NCBI GenBank assembly: GCA_051294375.1
Contig: CM119264.1
Location: forward strand, 619,173-683,172
Length of the DNA stretch: 64,000 bases
Direction: 5' to 3'
DNA from: Paraspadella gotoi
Lineage: Eukaryota > Chaetognatha
The notes below the pieces were generated by a model that worked only from the letters and a program-made list of their open reading frames with translations, had not been told where the DNA came from and made no database searches. Numbering within the stretch: position 1 is the first letter of the stretch; every line of letters starts with the position of its first letter. The position numbers and the translations under genes were made by a program. This document shows positions 1-11,097 of this stretch, piece by piece.

Positions 1-102
1 ACTAAAAATATAATTAAATTAAATAAATTAAATTAATCTAATTAAATTGTCCCATGCAGTTAAAAAAAGAGTTTTTAATACCTAGAAAACCATAAAAAAG
101 CA

Positions 103-200
103 ACATCAACATCAAAATCAACAGCAACAACAACGATAAAAACAACAACAATCAAAAAAACAACATCAACATTCAACAACAACAACAAAAACGACAATAA
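103..200. repeat. CAA/AAC-rich trinucleotide tract
   Basis: Degenerate CAA/CAT triplets run across the interval (caacaacaa, aacaacatc). The minus-strand reading is a Val/Phe/Asp-rich ORF that simply translates the repeat. I see no gene signal. Confidence 0.7.
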
Positions 201-321
201 CTCACTGTCTCTCGCTCCAAGCCAAACTGTTTCCCTCAACCGACGTCGATTGATTTCACTGAAAATGAATTCCCATTCATTCATCGAATCCACTGACGCC
301 AAATGACCTGCCAAAGTGATG

Positions 322-600
322 AATGAAAGTGAATGTATGAAAGTCAATGAATGAAAGTGAATGAATGAAAGAGAATGAATGAAATTGAATGAATGAAGGA
401 GAACGAATGAAGGAGAATAAATGAAAGTGAATGAAAGAGAACGAATGAAAGTGAACAAAAGAAAGAGAATGAATGAAGGAGAATAAAAAAGTGAATGAAT
501 GAAAGAGAACAAATGAAAGTGAACGAATTAAAGTGAACGAATGAAAGTGATTGAATGAAAGTGTATGAATGAAAGTGAACGAATGAAAGTGAATGAACTG
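322..600. repeat. GAATGAAAGT minisatellite
   Basis: Tandem, imperfect copies of a 10-14 base unit (gaatgaatgaaagt / gaacgaatgaaagt) fill the interval. Both minus-strand ORFs over it are Phe/Ser/His/Ile-rich translations of the repeat and not credible proteins. Confidence 0.85.
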
Positions 601-1056
601 ACAACCAATATAAAAATTATTCTATCATTTAATAAATAAGCTATCTTGCCCCTGACTTTGGAGTCTAATGGAACATGGTAACGTTTTAGAAAAACTCCAC
701 ACGTCTGCTTAATGGTGCTTATTGATGCTTGGTGCTTGGTGCTTATTGGTTTGGAATTAAATGAATGATTTATAGGATTAAGGATAAGATTTAATATTAA
801 GGTTTGGACTCTGGTTATGGATTAGGGATTAAGGTGAGGGATGTAATTAGGAGTAATGATAACAATAAGCATCATTAGAAATTGGGCGTTTTCGGAAAAT
901 AGAGCGACAAATGTCTCACCGGTCAATTTCCTGCAGTATCTCTCTGCGTCGTGCCAATGACGTTTCTCTCGCCCGAACAGATAACGCGATGTCGTTCTGT
1001 TACCGAAATCCAGAAATATCGGACCTGTCGTTTGAATCTTATTAAATTTTAGGAGT
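601..1056. other. Non-coding stretch with fragments of two dispersed repeats
   Basis: No gene is visible. Positions about 600-660 match a dispersed repeat seen again near 16.95-17.16 kb (reverse strand) and 46.28-46.45 kb; the shared core is gctatcttgyccctgacttt. Positions about 770-905 hold degenerate TTAGGG-like text followed by gggcgttttcggaaaata, the terminal motif of the inverted-repeat element described at 14.84 kb. This is probably a truncated copy. Confidence 0.5.
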
Positions 1057-1084
1057 AGGTCAAATCAATGATTGTATATTATAC

Positions 1085-1210
1085 CTTCAATGCAGTCCAC
1101 GGCAGTGCATGTCCAATCTCCATCTTCCTTGCAGAAACAATTGTTGCAACCTTTGTCTTCCACCCAAAATCTTATCTCTGATTTCGGAGCCTCTTCTCCA
1201 GGAGTGCAGT
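1085..1210 (-). CDS. Pacifastin-type protease-inhibitor domain exon
   Basis: This 126-bp internal exon encodes 42 codons. Reading the minus strand, it starts after a polypyrimidine tract and cctcacag acceptor and ends at GAAG|GTATAAT, a canonical donor. Both borders are phase 1, as expected for a modular extracellular domain exon. The cysteine array is C-x19-C-N-x-C-x-C-x3-G-x3-C-T-x3-C (core CNNCFCKEDGDWTCTAVDC). This matches the pacifastin light-chain signature, whose first loop is usually 9-12 residues, so the loop of 19 is unusual. Pacifastin domains are small, mostly arthropod, secreted serine-protease inhibitors, often arranged in series. No signal peptide or flanking exon could be linked to it here. 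The acceptor end lies inside an 84-bp tandem array. A divergent VWC-like or other small Cys-rich module is the main alternative. Confidence 0.7.
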
Positions 1211-1937
1211 CTGTGAGGCCGAAAGGGGAGTATGACAAGACAATGCAATCTCTATGTTGTCTGGTTCCTATAGCCTCTTCTCCAGGAGTGCAGTCTGTGA
1301 GGCCGAAAGGGGAGTATGACAAGACAATGCAATCTCTATGTTGTCTGGTTCCTATAGCCTCTTCTCCAGGAGTGCAGTCTGTGAGGCCGAAAGGGGGAGT
1401 ATGACAAGACAATGCAATCTCTATGTTGTCTGGTTCCTATAGCCTCTTCTCCAGGAGTGCAGTCTGTGAGGCCGAAAGGGGGAGTATGACAAGACAATGC
1501 AATCTCTATGTTGTCTGGTCTATAGCCTCTCTCCAGGAGTGCAGTCTGTGGCGAAAGGGAGTATGACAGACAATCAATCTCTAGTTGTCTGGTTCCTATA
1601 GCCTTCTCCAGAGTGCAGTCTGTGAGGCCGAAAGGGGGAGTATGACAAGACAATGCAATCTCTATGTTGTCTGGTTCCTATAGCCTCTTCTCCAGGAGTG
1701 CAGTCTGTGAGGCTGAAAGGGGAGTATGACAAGACAATGCAATCTCTATGTTGCCTGGTTCCTATAGCCTCTTCTCCAGGAGTGCAGTCTGTGAGGCCGA
1801 AAGGGGGAGTATGACAAGACAATGCAATCTCTATGTTGCCTGGTTCCTATAGCCTCTTCTCCAGGAGTGCAGTCTGTGAGGCCGAAAGGGGAGGTATGAC
1901 AAGACAATGCAATCTCTATGTTGTCTGGTTCCTATTG
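1186..1937. repeat. 84-bp minisatellite containing the pacifastin splice acceptor
   Basis: About nine copies start near 1191, 1275, 1359, 1444, 1527, 1603, 1685, 1769 and 1854. Most are 84 bp; the copy at 1527-1603 is degraded by several small deletions, and some copies gain one G in the gaaagggg run. On the minus strand each unit contains the polypyrimidine tract, the cctcacag acceptor and the first 25 exon bases up to GAGGCT. Because 84 is 28 codons, the reading frame stays open through the exon-proximal copies. Confidence 0.92.
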
Positions 1938-2159
1938 ACTAAATGTGCAACGCTAATAAATTGCTTTCGTTTATTTTGTAAACAATTCAATGTTTAATTT
2001 ACTTTTAATGGACAATGATTAAATTTTTAAATTTATAAATTTATAAAACAAACTATCATTTATATTTTTTGTTCTCTAGTTAAAATTTTAGGCAGATTTA
2101 ATTAGGCAGATTTAATTAGGTTGATATTGAGTAAGGCGACGACGTGTTACGCCGACTAA

Positions 2160-2275
2160 GTGGGCTGAAGAACGCTTCCCGCAACTCCTTCGACCATGGT
2201 CCTGGGCTTAAGGACCAGGCTTGGGGCTTCCCCACGCCCGCACAATGGAGTTTATGGCCTTCCTCTCGCAAGATA
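2160..2275 (-). mobile_element. SINE-like fragment (family S1 tail)
   Basis: The text around tggtcctgggcttaagg and cttccccacgccc is the reverse complement of the body found at 48.78-48.87 kb, which carries gggggcgtgg, cttaagcctggtt and ccaagcccagg. A near-identical copy lies at about 3548-3665 within the duplicated block. The tRNA-like head is missing here, so the SINE assignment rests on similarity to the fuller copies. Confidence 0.45.
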
Positions 2276-2476
2276 TTGAGAAATCAGTGAGTTTGAGGGA
2301 TGATAGAATTAATTACCAAGTTTACGTTTACAAGAACTATTTCGGGCACTGAAATTTTGGTCACGTGACAATTTTTTGGCCTTATTTTTTAAAGCGGCCC
2401 ATTTCAATTAGTTTGTAGGTTTAAAGATTTTGTTAGTGATTATAATTGAGGTTAGGCCCTAAGTTTTAAGTTTTTA

Positions 2477-2948
2477 GTCGGATCTGCTTATCAGCAGATC
2501 CCGACTCTATAACTCACTTTTTCGGTCCGTCGGTCCGCCCCTCAATATTGTCGGGCACACACTTATATCATGTCAGAACATCGAATTATGATAAATTATG
2601 CAAAAAAAACGATGTCCGTCCGTCCGTCTGTCTGTCCGTCCGTCCGTCCGTCCGTCCGTCCGTCCGTCCGTCCGTCCGTCCGTCCGTCCGTCCGTCCGTC
2701 CGTCCGTCCGTCCGTCCGTCCGTCCCACCTTAGCAAAAACTCCAATTACTCGTGATTGTATGGATGGATTGGTATGAAATTTTGTGTGTGGGTAGGAAAC
2801 TGTGTGATTGAGATGGATATGAAGTTTCGAGGGAATCGTGCGAGTGGAAATTGGTTAAATGGAAAAAAACAAAAAAATATATTTCACTATTTGAACGCCA
2901 ATTGCTTATGAGTGGATAGGGCAATTGACTTGAAATTTTGTATGATGG
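2477..2948 (+). mobile_element. Dispersed inverted-repeat element, family B (cut by gap)
   Basis: It begins with GTCGGATCTGC, whose exact reverse complement GCAGATCCGAC ends the copy at 14.40 kb. The body shares long stretches with copies near 13.98, 20.76, 24.06-24.40 (reverse) and 59.13 kb, for example catgtcagaacatcgaatta and tggaatcgtccgagtggaaa. No transposase ORF is present, so it would be a non-autonomous DNA element. The copy ends at an assembly gap. Confidence 0.65.
2612..2724. repeat. (CCGT)n microsatellite inside family B
   Basis: A run of CCGT tetramers is almost uninterrupted over about 110 bp. The same internal site in the copy at 59.25 kb holds only a few imperfect CCGT units, and the 24.2-kb copy likewise. 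The array therefore expanded within this copy of a mobile element. Confidence 0.9.
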
Positions 2949-3000
2949 NNNNNNNNNNNNNNNNNNNNNNNNNGGTCAAATCAATGATTGTATATTATAC

Positions 3001-3025
3001 CTTCAATGCAGTCTACAGCAGTGTA
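3001..3025 (-). pseudogene. Fragment of pacifastin exon end
   Basis: The last 25 bases of the pacifastin exon, with several substitutions, sit directly after the copied intron start and are followed at once by a second complete copy of intron plus exon. This is a short truncated repeat unit from the duplication, or an assembly stutter next to the gap at 2949-2973. Confidence 0.6.
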
Positions 3026-3871
3026 GGTCAAATCAATGATTGTATATTATACCTTCAATGCAGTCCACGGCAGTGCATGTCCAATCTCCATCTTCCTTGC
3101 AGAAACAATTGTTGCAACCTTTGTCTTCCACCCAAAATCTTATCTCTGATTTTGGAGCCTCTTCTCCAGGAGTGCAGTCTGTGAGGCCGAAAGGGNNNNN
3201 NNNNNNNNNNNNNNNNNNNNNNNNNNNNNNNNNNNNNNNNNNNNNNNNNNNNNNNNNNNNNNNNNNNNNNNNNNNNNNNNNNNNNNNNNNNNNNNNNNNN
3301 NNNNNNNNNNNNNNNNNNNNNNNNNNNNNNNNNNNNNNNNNNNNNNNNNNNNNNNNNNNNNNNNNNNNNNNNNNNNNNNNNNNNNNNNNNNNNNNNNNNN
3401 NNNNNNNNNNNNNNNNNNNNNNATTTATAAATTTATAAAACAAACTATCATTTATATATTTTCATTCTCAAGTTGAAATTTTAGGCAGATTTAATTAGGC
3501 AGATTTAATTAGGTTGACATTGAGTAAGGCGACGACGTGTTACGCCGACTAAGTGGGCTGAAGAACGCTTCCCACAACTCCTTCGACCATGGTCCTGGGC
3601 TTAAGAACCAGGCTTGAGGGCTTCCCCACGCCCGCACAATGGAGTTTATGGCCTTCCCCTCGCAAGATATTGAGAAATCAGTGAGTTTGAGGAATGTTAG
3701 AATTAATTACCAAGTTTACGTTTACAAGAACAATTTCGGGCACTGAAATTTTGGTCACGTGACAATTTTTTGGCCTTATTTTTTAAAACGGCCCATTTCA
3801 ATTATTTTGTAGGTTTAAAGATTTTGTTAGTGAATATAATTGAGGTTAGGCCCTAAGTTTTAAGTTTTTAA
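3026..3871. repeat. Duplicated block, copy 2
   Basis: Second copy of 1057-2471, with the 84-bp array missing (N at 3196-3422). Downstream flank similarity resumes at 3423 and runs to about 3871. Confidence 0.85.
3053..3178 (-). CDS. Second copy of pacifastin domain exon
   Basis: Same 126-bp phase 1-1 exon as at 1085-1210, with the same acceptor and GTATAAT donor. I find one base difference, atttcggagc versus atttTggagc on the plus strand. It changes a proline codon from CCG to CCA and leaves the protein unchanged. All six cysteines and the CNxCxC core are kept. It is followed by the start of the 84-bp array and then a 227-N gap. It could be a true tandem domain exon of one inhibitor gene, a recent gene duplicate, or the other haplotype wrongly placed in series. 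Confidence 0.6.
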
Positions 3872-4247
3872 AGACTGTATATCGAGCTTAAAAATAAGGT
3901 CACGAATCAAGGAACGGATATGAGGCGCTTTGGAGAAAAAGAGCAGGTTATAATAGTGATTAATTTAATAAGAAATAATAATTATAAATATTAAAAATAA
4001 CGAGATTAACGAATAGGCAAGAATATTTAAACATTCATATCTTGAGATATTTTAATCGGTGGGTAAGTCAACTTGGTGACTTTTGACTTACCTCTACTCA
4101 ATCGCCGTCCGAAGCAAAGCGCCACCAACGACAAAAGCGCAAAACTAAACCAAAGCCTCGGTTTCATTTTCGAGTGAGAAAAAAAGAGGGAAACGACTTT
4201 TTGTTCTTGAAAACTTGGAATGATTATCTGATCGAGGGAAATTGAAT

Positions 4248-4251
<4 letters not shown>
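3872..4251. other. Unique AT-rich DNA, no gene seen
   Basis: There is no convincing ORF or splice structure. A short imperfect hairpin (gtaagtca ... tgacttac) occurs at about 4063-4091. Confidence 0.5.

Positions 4252-4323
<72 letters not shown>
4252..4323. repeat. (GA)n microsatellite
   Basis: Uninterrupted GA dinucleotides over about 70 bp. A similar tract lies at 5037-5089. Confidence 0.97.
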
Positions 4324-4325
<2 letters not shown>

Positions 4326-5033
4326 TTTAATTCGATTGTGGAAACTTTCTTTCTACAGAATAACTTCATTGTTTAAAAGCAATTATTGAGTACAAAAAAG
4401 TAATTTTTGAGTTTTGAGTTTTGAAACCTTTAATAATCCTCAACCAATTATCCGGTATACTTACAAAAAAAGTGAAAGCCACAATTTATATAAATATAAT
4501 TCATATAAATATAATATACATATCTTTCACTTAATTACAATGTGAGGTTTTCGTCCCTGCGAATTATTCTCCTGATTCAGTGCGACAATAATATATGTGA
4601 ATAAAGTTTTTCATTTTACTATTTCATTTCTTCATTTCTTCATTTCTTCATTTCTTCATTTCTTCATTTCTTAAAAAAAAATACAATTGGAATAAATCAT
4701 ACGTTTCATAATAAACTTCTCTTTCTCCTTTAATTTCAGGGTTCAATTCCTGGATCCACTAAGCCGCTCATAAAGAAGTGCAGCACCTAAACTAATTCAC
4801 AAGTCACAACTAATAATTATTATATTACTTTCCATTCCAAATTAAACCAAAAATCGAGCAATTAAAAAAAAAATTAATCAAAATTAAGCTTTTTTTATTT
4901 CCATTCGCGACTTTTTTTTTTAATTCGCGAATTGATATTCGCATTTTGCGATCGCATTTTTCATACTTTGGCGCCATTTTCCTTTTAGTGCGAATTAATA
5001 TGCAAAACCAGGCGTCGCTCACCGTCGCCGAAT

Positions 5034-5092
<59 letters not shown>

Positions 5093-5194
5093 AAGAGAAA
5101 GAAAGAAGAGAAATGAAAAAGAATTTAATTGAAAAAAAAAAAGATTTTATGTTTTTAAATTTGGTCACATTTTTAAGTTTAAGTTTGATTTTTA

Positions 5195-6090
5195 ATCTTT
5201 GGGTTCGTTCGTTCGTGTCGTTCGTTCGTTCGTCTCGTTCGTTCGTGTCTTGTTCTTTCGTCGTCGTTCGTTTATTCCTTCATTCGTTTGTTGTTTGTTC
5301 GTTCGTTCGTTTCATTCGTTAATTCGTCGTTCGTTCGTTCGTTCGTCGTTCGTCGTTTGTTTGTTCGTTCAGTCATTCACTCATTTGTTAGTTCGTTAAT
5401 TCGTTCGTTTGTTTGTTTTTATTTGTTTGTTTGTTTGTTCGTTGATTTGTTGGTTGGTTGGTTGGTTTGGTTGGTGGTTGGTTGGTTGGTTGGTTGGTTG
5501 GTTGGTTGGTTCGTTTCGTTCGTTCGTTCGTCCGTTTGTTGTTTGTTTTTCATTCGTTTTCGTTCATTAGTTAGTTCGTTAATTTGTTCATTCATTTCCT
5601 TCATTCGTTTGTTAGTTTGTTCGTCCGTTCGTTTGTTTTTTCGTTTGTTCGTTCGTTTCGTTTGTTCGTTACTTCATTCAATCATTCATTCGTTCGTTTG
5701 TTCATTCGTTCGTTCGTTCATTCTGTTTCATCGTTCGTTCGTTCATTCGTTCGTTCGTTCATTCATTCGTTCATTCGTTTGTTTGTTCGTTCGTTCGTTC
5801 CTTCATTCATTTGTTAGTTCCTTAGTTCGTTCGTTCGTTTCATTCGTTCGTTCTTATTCGTTGGTTCATTCGTTTTTCGTTTGTTCATTCATCGTTCATC
5901 GTGTTCATTCATTCTTTGTTCGTTCGTTCGTTCGTACGTTCCTTCGTTCCTTCATTCGTTTGTTAGTTCATTAGTTCGTTTGTTCGTTCATTCGTTCGTT
6001 CGTTCCTTCATTCGTTCGTTTGTTCGTTCCTTCATTCGTTCGTTCCTTCATTCGTTCGTTCGTTCATTCGTTTGTTCGTTTTTTCATTTG
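5195..6090. repeat. TTCG/TTTG tetranucleotide satellite
   Basis: About 0.9 kb of degenerate gttcgttcgttt units, with an internal ttggttgg block at 5445-5510. The ORFs over it (Ser-Phe-Val-Arg repeats) read open only because the tetramer has no stop codon in these frames. Confidence 0.92.
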
Positions 6091-6435
6091 TTCTCTAGTT
6101 TTTTCTGTTTCCTTTTTTTAAAATTTTTCCTTTTTCTTTCTTCCTTTCTAAAAAATTCCTCAACATTTCTTTTTCCTTTTCTTTCCCTTTTACCCTCAAT
6201 TCTACGCAAAAAAACTTTAAAAAAGGCACTATTTTCTTATAAGACCCATTTCTGTTCTAACTTAATAGCTTATAAAAAACAATATTCCCCTTAACGACCA
6301 TAGTGGATAAAATTTAAATGTTAACGTATACGGCATTAAAATAATCTATCATGACCATAGATTACGGTATTCAATATTTTTTGTCAAAAATGCCTTCTTG
6401 TGAGGGTACTACAGCCTAATTAAAAATATTATATT

Positions 6436-7053
6436 ACTATATAGTAAGGCGTAGTGAAAGTTACATACGAAAATTCTAAAAGTAAATTATGAACAACATA
6501 CCATCAGTGAACATTAATTTGTAAAAAAAAATAAATTTTATGTTTTTTAATTTTCGCAGTAGGCTATATTTATATATAGTACTAACCTTATAAAAATAGG
6601 CTTTCTTAATTTTGATTGCAGATTTGAATTCCTCGTAAAAAGTTGTTAAAAGAAAATATAAGTCATTTTTTAAAAATTCTTTCATTAAGTGGGTTAAAAA
6701 TTTAAAAAAACTATATTTAATATAAAAAGTTAATTTTCAGCTTAAAATATAAACTTTTTCTCATTTTTTGACCCACTTAATGAAGGAATTTTTCAAAAAA
6801 GAGTTATATTTCTTTCTATCAACTTTTTATGACGAATCCAACATCTGCACAAAAAATCTTACAAAAAAACTGTTTTGAAATTTTAACATTTATGGTTTAG
6901 TACTAGTATAAATATGGCCTACTGCGTAAATTGTAAAATTTATAATAAATTTTTTTATTACATAAATGTTCATTAATATAATGTTGTTCGTTCCTCACTT
7001 TTAGAATTTAATTAAAGTTAAATTTAGAAAATTTACTACGCCTTACTATATAG
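6436..7053. mobile_element. AT-rich foldback element with about 260-280-bp inverted arms
   Basis: Left arm 6436-6694 and right arm 6771-7053 are diverged inverted copies separated by about 76 bp. The outer ends share actatatagtaaggcgtagt, and the inner ends share ttcattaagtgggt. There is no transposase ORF. Divergence between the arms, both substitutions and small indels, argues for an old genuine element and not a read artefact. Confidence 0.75.
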
Positions 7054-7357
7054 AGCAAATTTTTTTTTTGAAATCTTAAATTTGTTTGATGGATTCTGAT
7101 ATAGCATAAAAAGTTGAACAAGAAAAAGAGAGAGATAAATATGGCCTACTGCGTAAATTGTAAAATTTATAATAAATTTTTTTATTACATAAATGTTCAT
7201 ATTAATATAATGTTGTTCGTTCCTCACTTTTAGAATTTTAATTAAGTTAAATTTAAAGAAAAATTTACTACGCCTTACTAATATAGAGCAAATTTTTTTT
7301 TTGAAATCTTAAATTTGTTTGATGGAATTCTGATAATAAGCATAAAAAGTTGAACAA
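6905..7357. repeat. About 210-bp tandem duplication
   Basis: Positions about 6905-7121 (aaatatggcctactgcgtaa to the gttgaacaagaaa end) recur at about 7138-7357, offset by about 228-236 bp, with few differences. The right arm of the foldback element is therefore present twice. Confidence 0.8.
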
Positions 7358-7575
7358 GAAAGCATAATTACAGCAGTTTAAAAATTCTTACGTTTGTCTA
7401 AGTGAAAATATAAAAAAAAACTGAAAAAATCATTGAAAGATGATAGATATGATGATTTTTTACAGTTTTTATTTTTTTGACACACTGTCAAAAAAATATT
7501 TAAAAAAAAAGAATTATACTTTGTGCAGAACAACTTTTTATGAGCTAATANNNNNNNNNNNNNNNNNNNNNNNNN

Positions 7576-8830
7576 ATCCGAATCTGGATTTAAAATTTAA
7601 AAATTCTCAAAAAAATTGTGGTCTTTCCTATCTATAAATAAATATTAACAAAATATTTACTAGGGAAGAGCCATAATAAAAATTTTTTGTCCATTAAAAG
7701 TATTCTTAAAAATGTCTAAATATTCGTTTGAGCATGTACTCACTCTCAATTTTTGACTTGCCCCATTGAGTTTATTAACTTCTTTCTAATTTGCTTTAAA
7801 TTAAGCTTAGCTCTTTTCTTTACCCACTCAGCATTAAACATCGTTTTTTGAAAGAAAAAAAATATTGCGTATTTAAAGCGGAATTTTATCTTACACATAT
7901 GCTTAAGGTTTTCTTCAAGAGTATATTTTAAAAAGAAAATGAATTGCTATTGAATTTCCCAATTATAAAAAATTCATTCTTTTTCTGTTAATGAGAAGGA
8001 ATTCAATATCTATGTTTGGCCGCTTATAATGACATAAGATTATAGATATCCCAATAGTACTGTCCGTTAATAAAAGCTTACTGTACCTATACCAGATCAA
8101 AAAAATTTAATATATTATTATGAATAAGAGCAGAAGTATAGACCCTTTAATATGATTTTAAAAATGGAATAAAGCAAACTCCTATAGATATTATATTTTT
8201 TCAGTGATTTAAAAAAAAAATGAGATTATATATTTTTTATATTTAATAATATTTTTATAATATTGAATAAATAATCTCATAAATAGTCTCCTTAGATGCA
8301 GGACAGTAAGAAACAACCTCATATTTTTCCCTGCAGAGCTTTTATAATATATTATTCATTTTTTGAAAATTATCTACTTACCCAAACAGTTTCATATGAT
8401 ATTTAAAAATTAAAGGACAATACCATTAGGATACGCTGTATGACAACAAATGACATTGCTTTTGCCTACTTAATAAAATTCTAAGAATAAAAAATTACCA
8501 ATGCCTTTTTGAATAATACATTTTTTTAGCAGCGGGTTTAAAACTATCACTGTAATTCCCAACCGTAATCACGACCATTAACTTTAATTCTTAAGCCTAA
8601 TCCTGAACCAAAACTTTTAACCTAATCTTAACCTAATATTTATTAATCTAACCTTTAAACCTGAAAACTACTTTATTTTTAAATATAAGCGTGAATGAGG
8701 AGCTTTTAGAAAAAAGGGCTTTAAAAAAATTAAAAAAAAAAATTTCTGGTTTCGTTTCAGTTTCTCATTATGACGTCATTTCAATTTTTTCACTTTTTTT
8801 TCAAAAGCTTGTCAAAGCTTTTTGAATAAT
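7576..8830. other. AT-rich unique DNA, no gene seen
   Basis: No ORF of useful length and no protein motif. Positions 8570-8680 hold degenerate CCTAA/TTAA-rich text, resembling the reverse complement of the TTAGGG-like stretch at 15.06 kb. Confidence 0.55.
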
Positions 8831-8839
8831 TTACCATTA

Positions 8840-8841
<2 letters not shown>

Positions 8842-8870
<29 letters not shown>

Positions 8871-8871
8871 T

Positions 8872-8903
<32 letters not shown>

Positions 8904-9020
8904 CATTTCTCTCTTTCACATTTCCCTTTCCCTCTCTGGCCGAAGTCTGTCTGTCTGTCTTACTTTCTTTCTTTCCTTCTTTCTTTCTTTCTTTCTTTCT
9001 CTGCGAGACCAAGAGATAGT
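8842..9020. repeat. TC and TTTC microsatellites
   Basis: (TC)n grades into (TTTC)n, followed at 9030-9260 by GA- and GGA-rich DNA on the same strand. ORFs here translate simple repeats. Confidence 0.9.
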
Positions 9021-9344
9021 TTAAGAAAAAAAGGAAGAAAGAAAGAGAATGATGGAGAGAGTCAGAGAGAGATAGAGAGAGGTAGATAGAGACAGAGAGA
9101 GAGAGAGAGTGAGAATGATCAGACCGCGGGTGAAAAATAGAAGCAAAATTGAGAGAAGACAACATCTCAGGAAAATGAGGAGGAGGAGGAGGAGGAAGAA
9201 GAGAAGGAAACAGGAGGAGGAAGAGGAGAAGGAGGAGGAAAATAAGGAGGAAGAGGAGGAGGCGCGTCTTGCGTGACGCGCGTGGTGAAGGTTTTTGCTC
9301 GCGACTTCATTCATCAGATGCAAAGTCGACAAAACGTCCCAGAC

Positions 9345-9348
<4 letters not shown>

Positions 9349-9413
<65 letters not shown>

Positions 9414-9640
9414 TTCTGTCTTTGTCTCTCTGTCTCCGTCTTTTTCGCACTCTCTGTTTAATTCTTTCTTTGTCTTTCTCTCTCTCTTTCTTTCTTATTT
9501 TTCTATCTTTCTCTCCTTCTCTTTACCTCTTCATTCCTCTTTTCCATCCTCCTCACTCCTTTCTCTCCTTGTCTCTCCCTCTCACTCTCTCTCTCTCTCT
9601 TCCTCTCTCTCTCTCCCTCTCCCTCTCTTCTCTTCTTTAG
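9349..9640. repeat. (TC)n tract
   Basis: A pure TC run covers about 9349-9411, followed by imperfect TC/TTC to about 9640. Confidence 0.9.
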
Positions 9641-9839
9641 CTGAAAATGATTTTCCATCGGATCTCGAAATCATGAAAAATATCAACTCGAAGAGAAAAG
9701 GAAAAAAAAAAAAAAAAAAAAGAAAAAAATGCGGAAAATGAAAATGAAAAGAAAACCTTAAAAAAAAGGCCCAAAAAAAGAGAAAAAAACATCGTAAAAG
9801 ATGGCGGCTTTTAAAAAAAGGAAAAAAAAACATACGTAT

Positions 9840-10282
<443 letters not shown>

Positions 10283-10609
10283 CCTGGATGAGTTGTTTTT
10301 TTTTCTTTCTAACTTTTTTTCATTTTTGTTTTCTTGTTTTTTCCCAAAATTTTTATTTTTATTCTCGGTTGGATAAACCTTGTTCTTTTTTTTCTCAAAA
10401 CCGTCAGATGGCGCAGGATTTTTTGTTGCTTTTAAAACAAAATGAGATCGGATGTTCGTTGCTATAAACGTTTACATCGATTTCACACTCCGTCATTTAA
10501 ACTAGAAAAATCTAATAATTTTATATTTGCGATTTTCTCAATCAACTTCGCAATTCTAATCATCATCCCGATGGCAATTTGGCCACTTCTCCCTAACTAC
10601 AAGACGCAT

Positions 10610-10765
10610 TCCCTGGTAACCCGGTGGCTAATTGAGAAATAACGTCATCTCATGACCGTGAGGGTACGGGGATCGATCCCTAAAGGTACGAGAATCGTAG
10701 GAACGGCAGTAAACCGCCTCGACCGCATTTCCAACCAATCTACTTAGGTTGTAAACCCAGTACAC
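10610..10765 (+). mobile_element. tRNA-derived SINE-like copy (family S1)
   Basis: It carries a box-A-like cggtggctaattgag and a box-B-like ggggatcgatccc about 45 bases apart. The body then contains cggcagtaaaccgcct, which matches the copy near 48.8 kb (cggctgtaaaccgcct). Other copies lie at 15.44, 22.46, 42.49 and 44.57 kb on the minus strand. The head is too degenerate to be a working tRNA gene. Confidence 0.6.
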
Positions 10766-11097
10766 ATTGTATTGTTGCAAAGGGTTGGCACAGAAATAAC
10801 TGATAATTAATCTTCAGATCTCTTCATTCTCATTTCTGACATAATCTCTTTATAGTAGTTGCGCCGCGAGTACTCGCACAGAAACTCAATAAGTCACTTT
10901 TCGGTCGGTCAGTCGGTAGGTTGTTATGTCTGTTTCTCTGTCGGTCCGTTCTACTTTCGTTAGAAATGCTCATAACTCGGGAAATGCCTCATCAATTCAG
11001 TTCTCATTCACATAAGACCTTTAACTTGTGAAGTCACGTGATTCTAAAAAAAAGATCACATGACCTGAAATGAGGTTTAAATTTGTGGCTGGGTGTC

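Larger units (their letters stand above)
1057..2471. repeat. Duplicated block, copy 1 (pacifastin exon and 3' flank)
   Basis: The sequence from ggtcaaatcaatgattg through the downstream AT-rich flank recurs at about 3026-3871 at high identity. The second copy lacks most of the 84-bp array, which is replaced by a run of N. The right-hand break falls near 2471/3871, where copy 1 runs into a dispersed inverted-repeat element and copy 2 does not. Confidence 0.85.

Noticed and set aside
1186-1937. 84-bp array as CRISPR or as a protein repeat domain
   Set aside because: There are no spacers. Most of each unit is intron-side text of a splice acceptor, and several copies contain frame-breaking bases.
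4725-4780. tRNA T-arm-like text (cagggttcaattcctgg)
   Set aside because: No D arm, anticodon arm or acceptor pairing upstream. Too little even for a SINE call.
5113-6294. Long Ser-Phe-Val-Arg ORFs (up to 228 codons)
   Set aside because: They translate a TTCG/TTTG tetranucleotide satellite that lacks stops in all three frames of one strand. No domain or codon signal.
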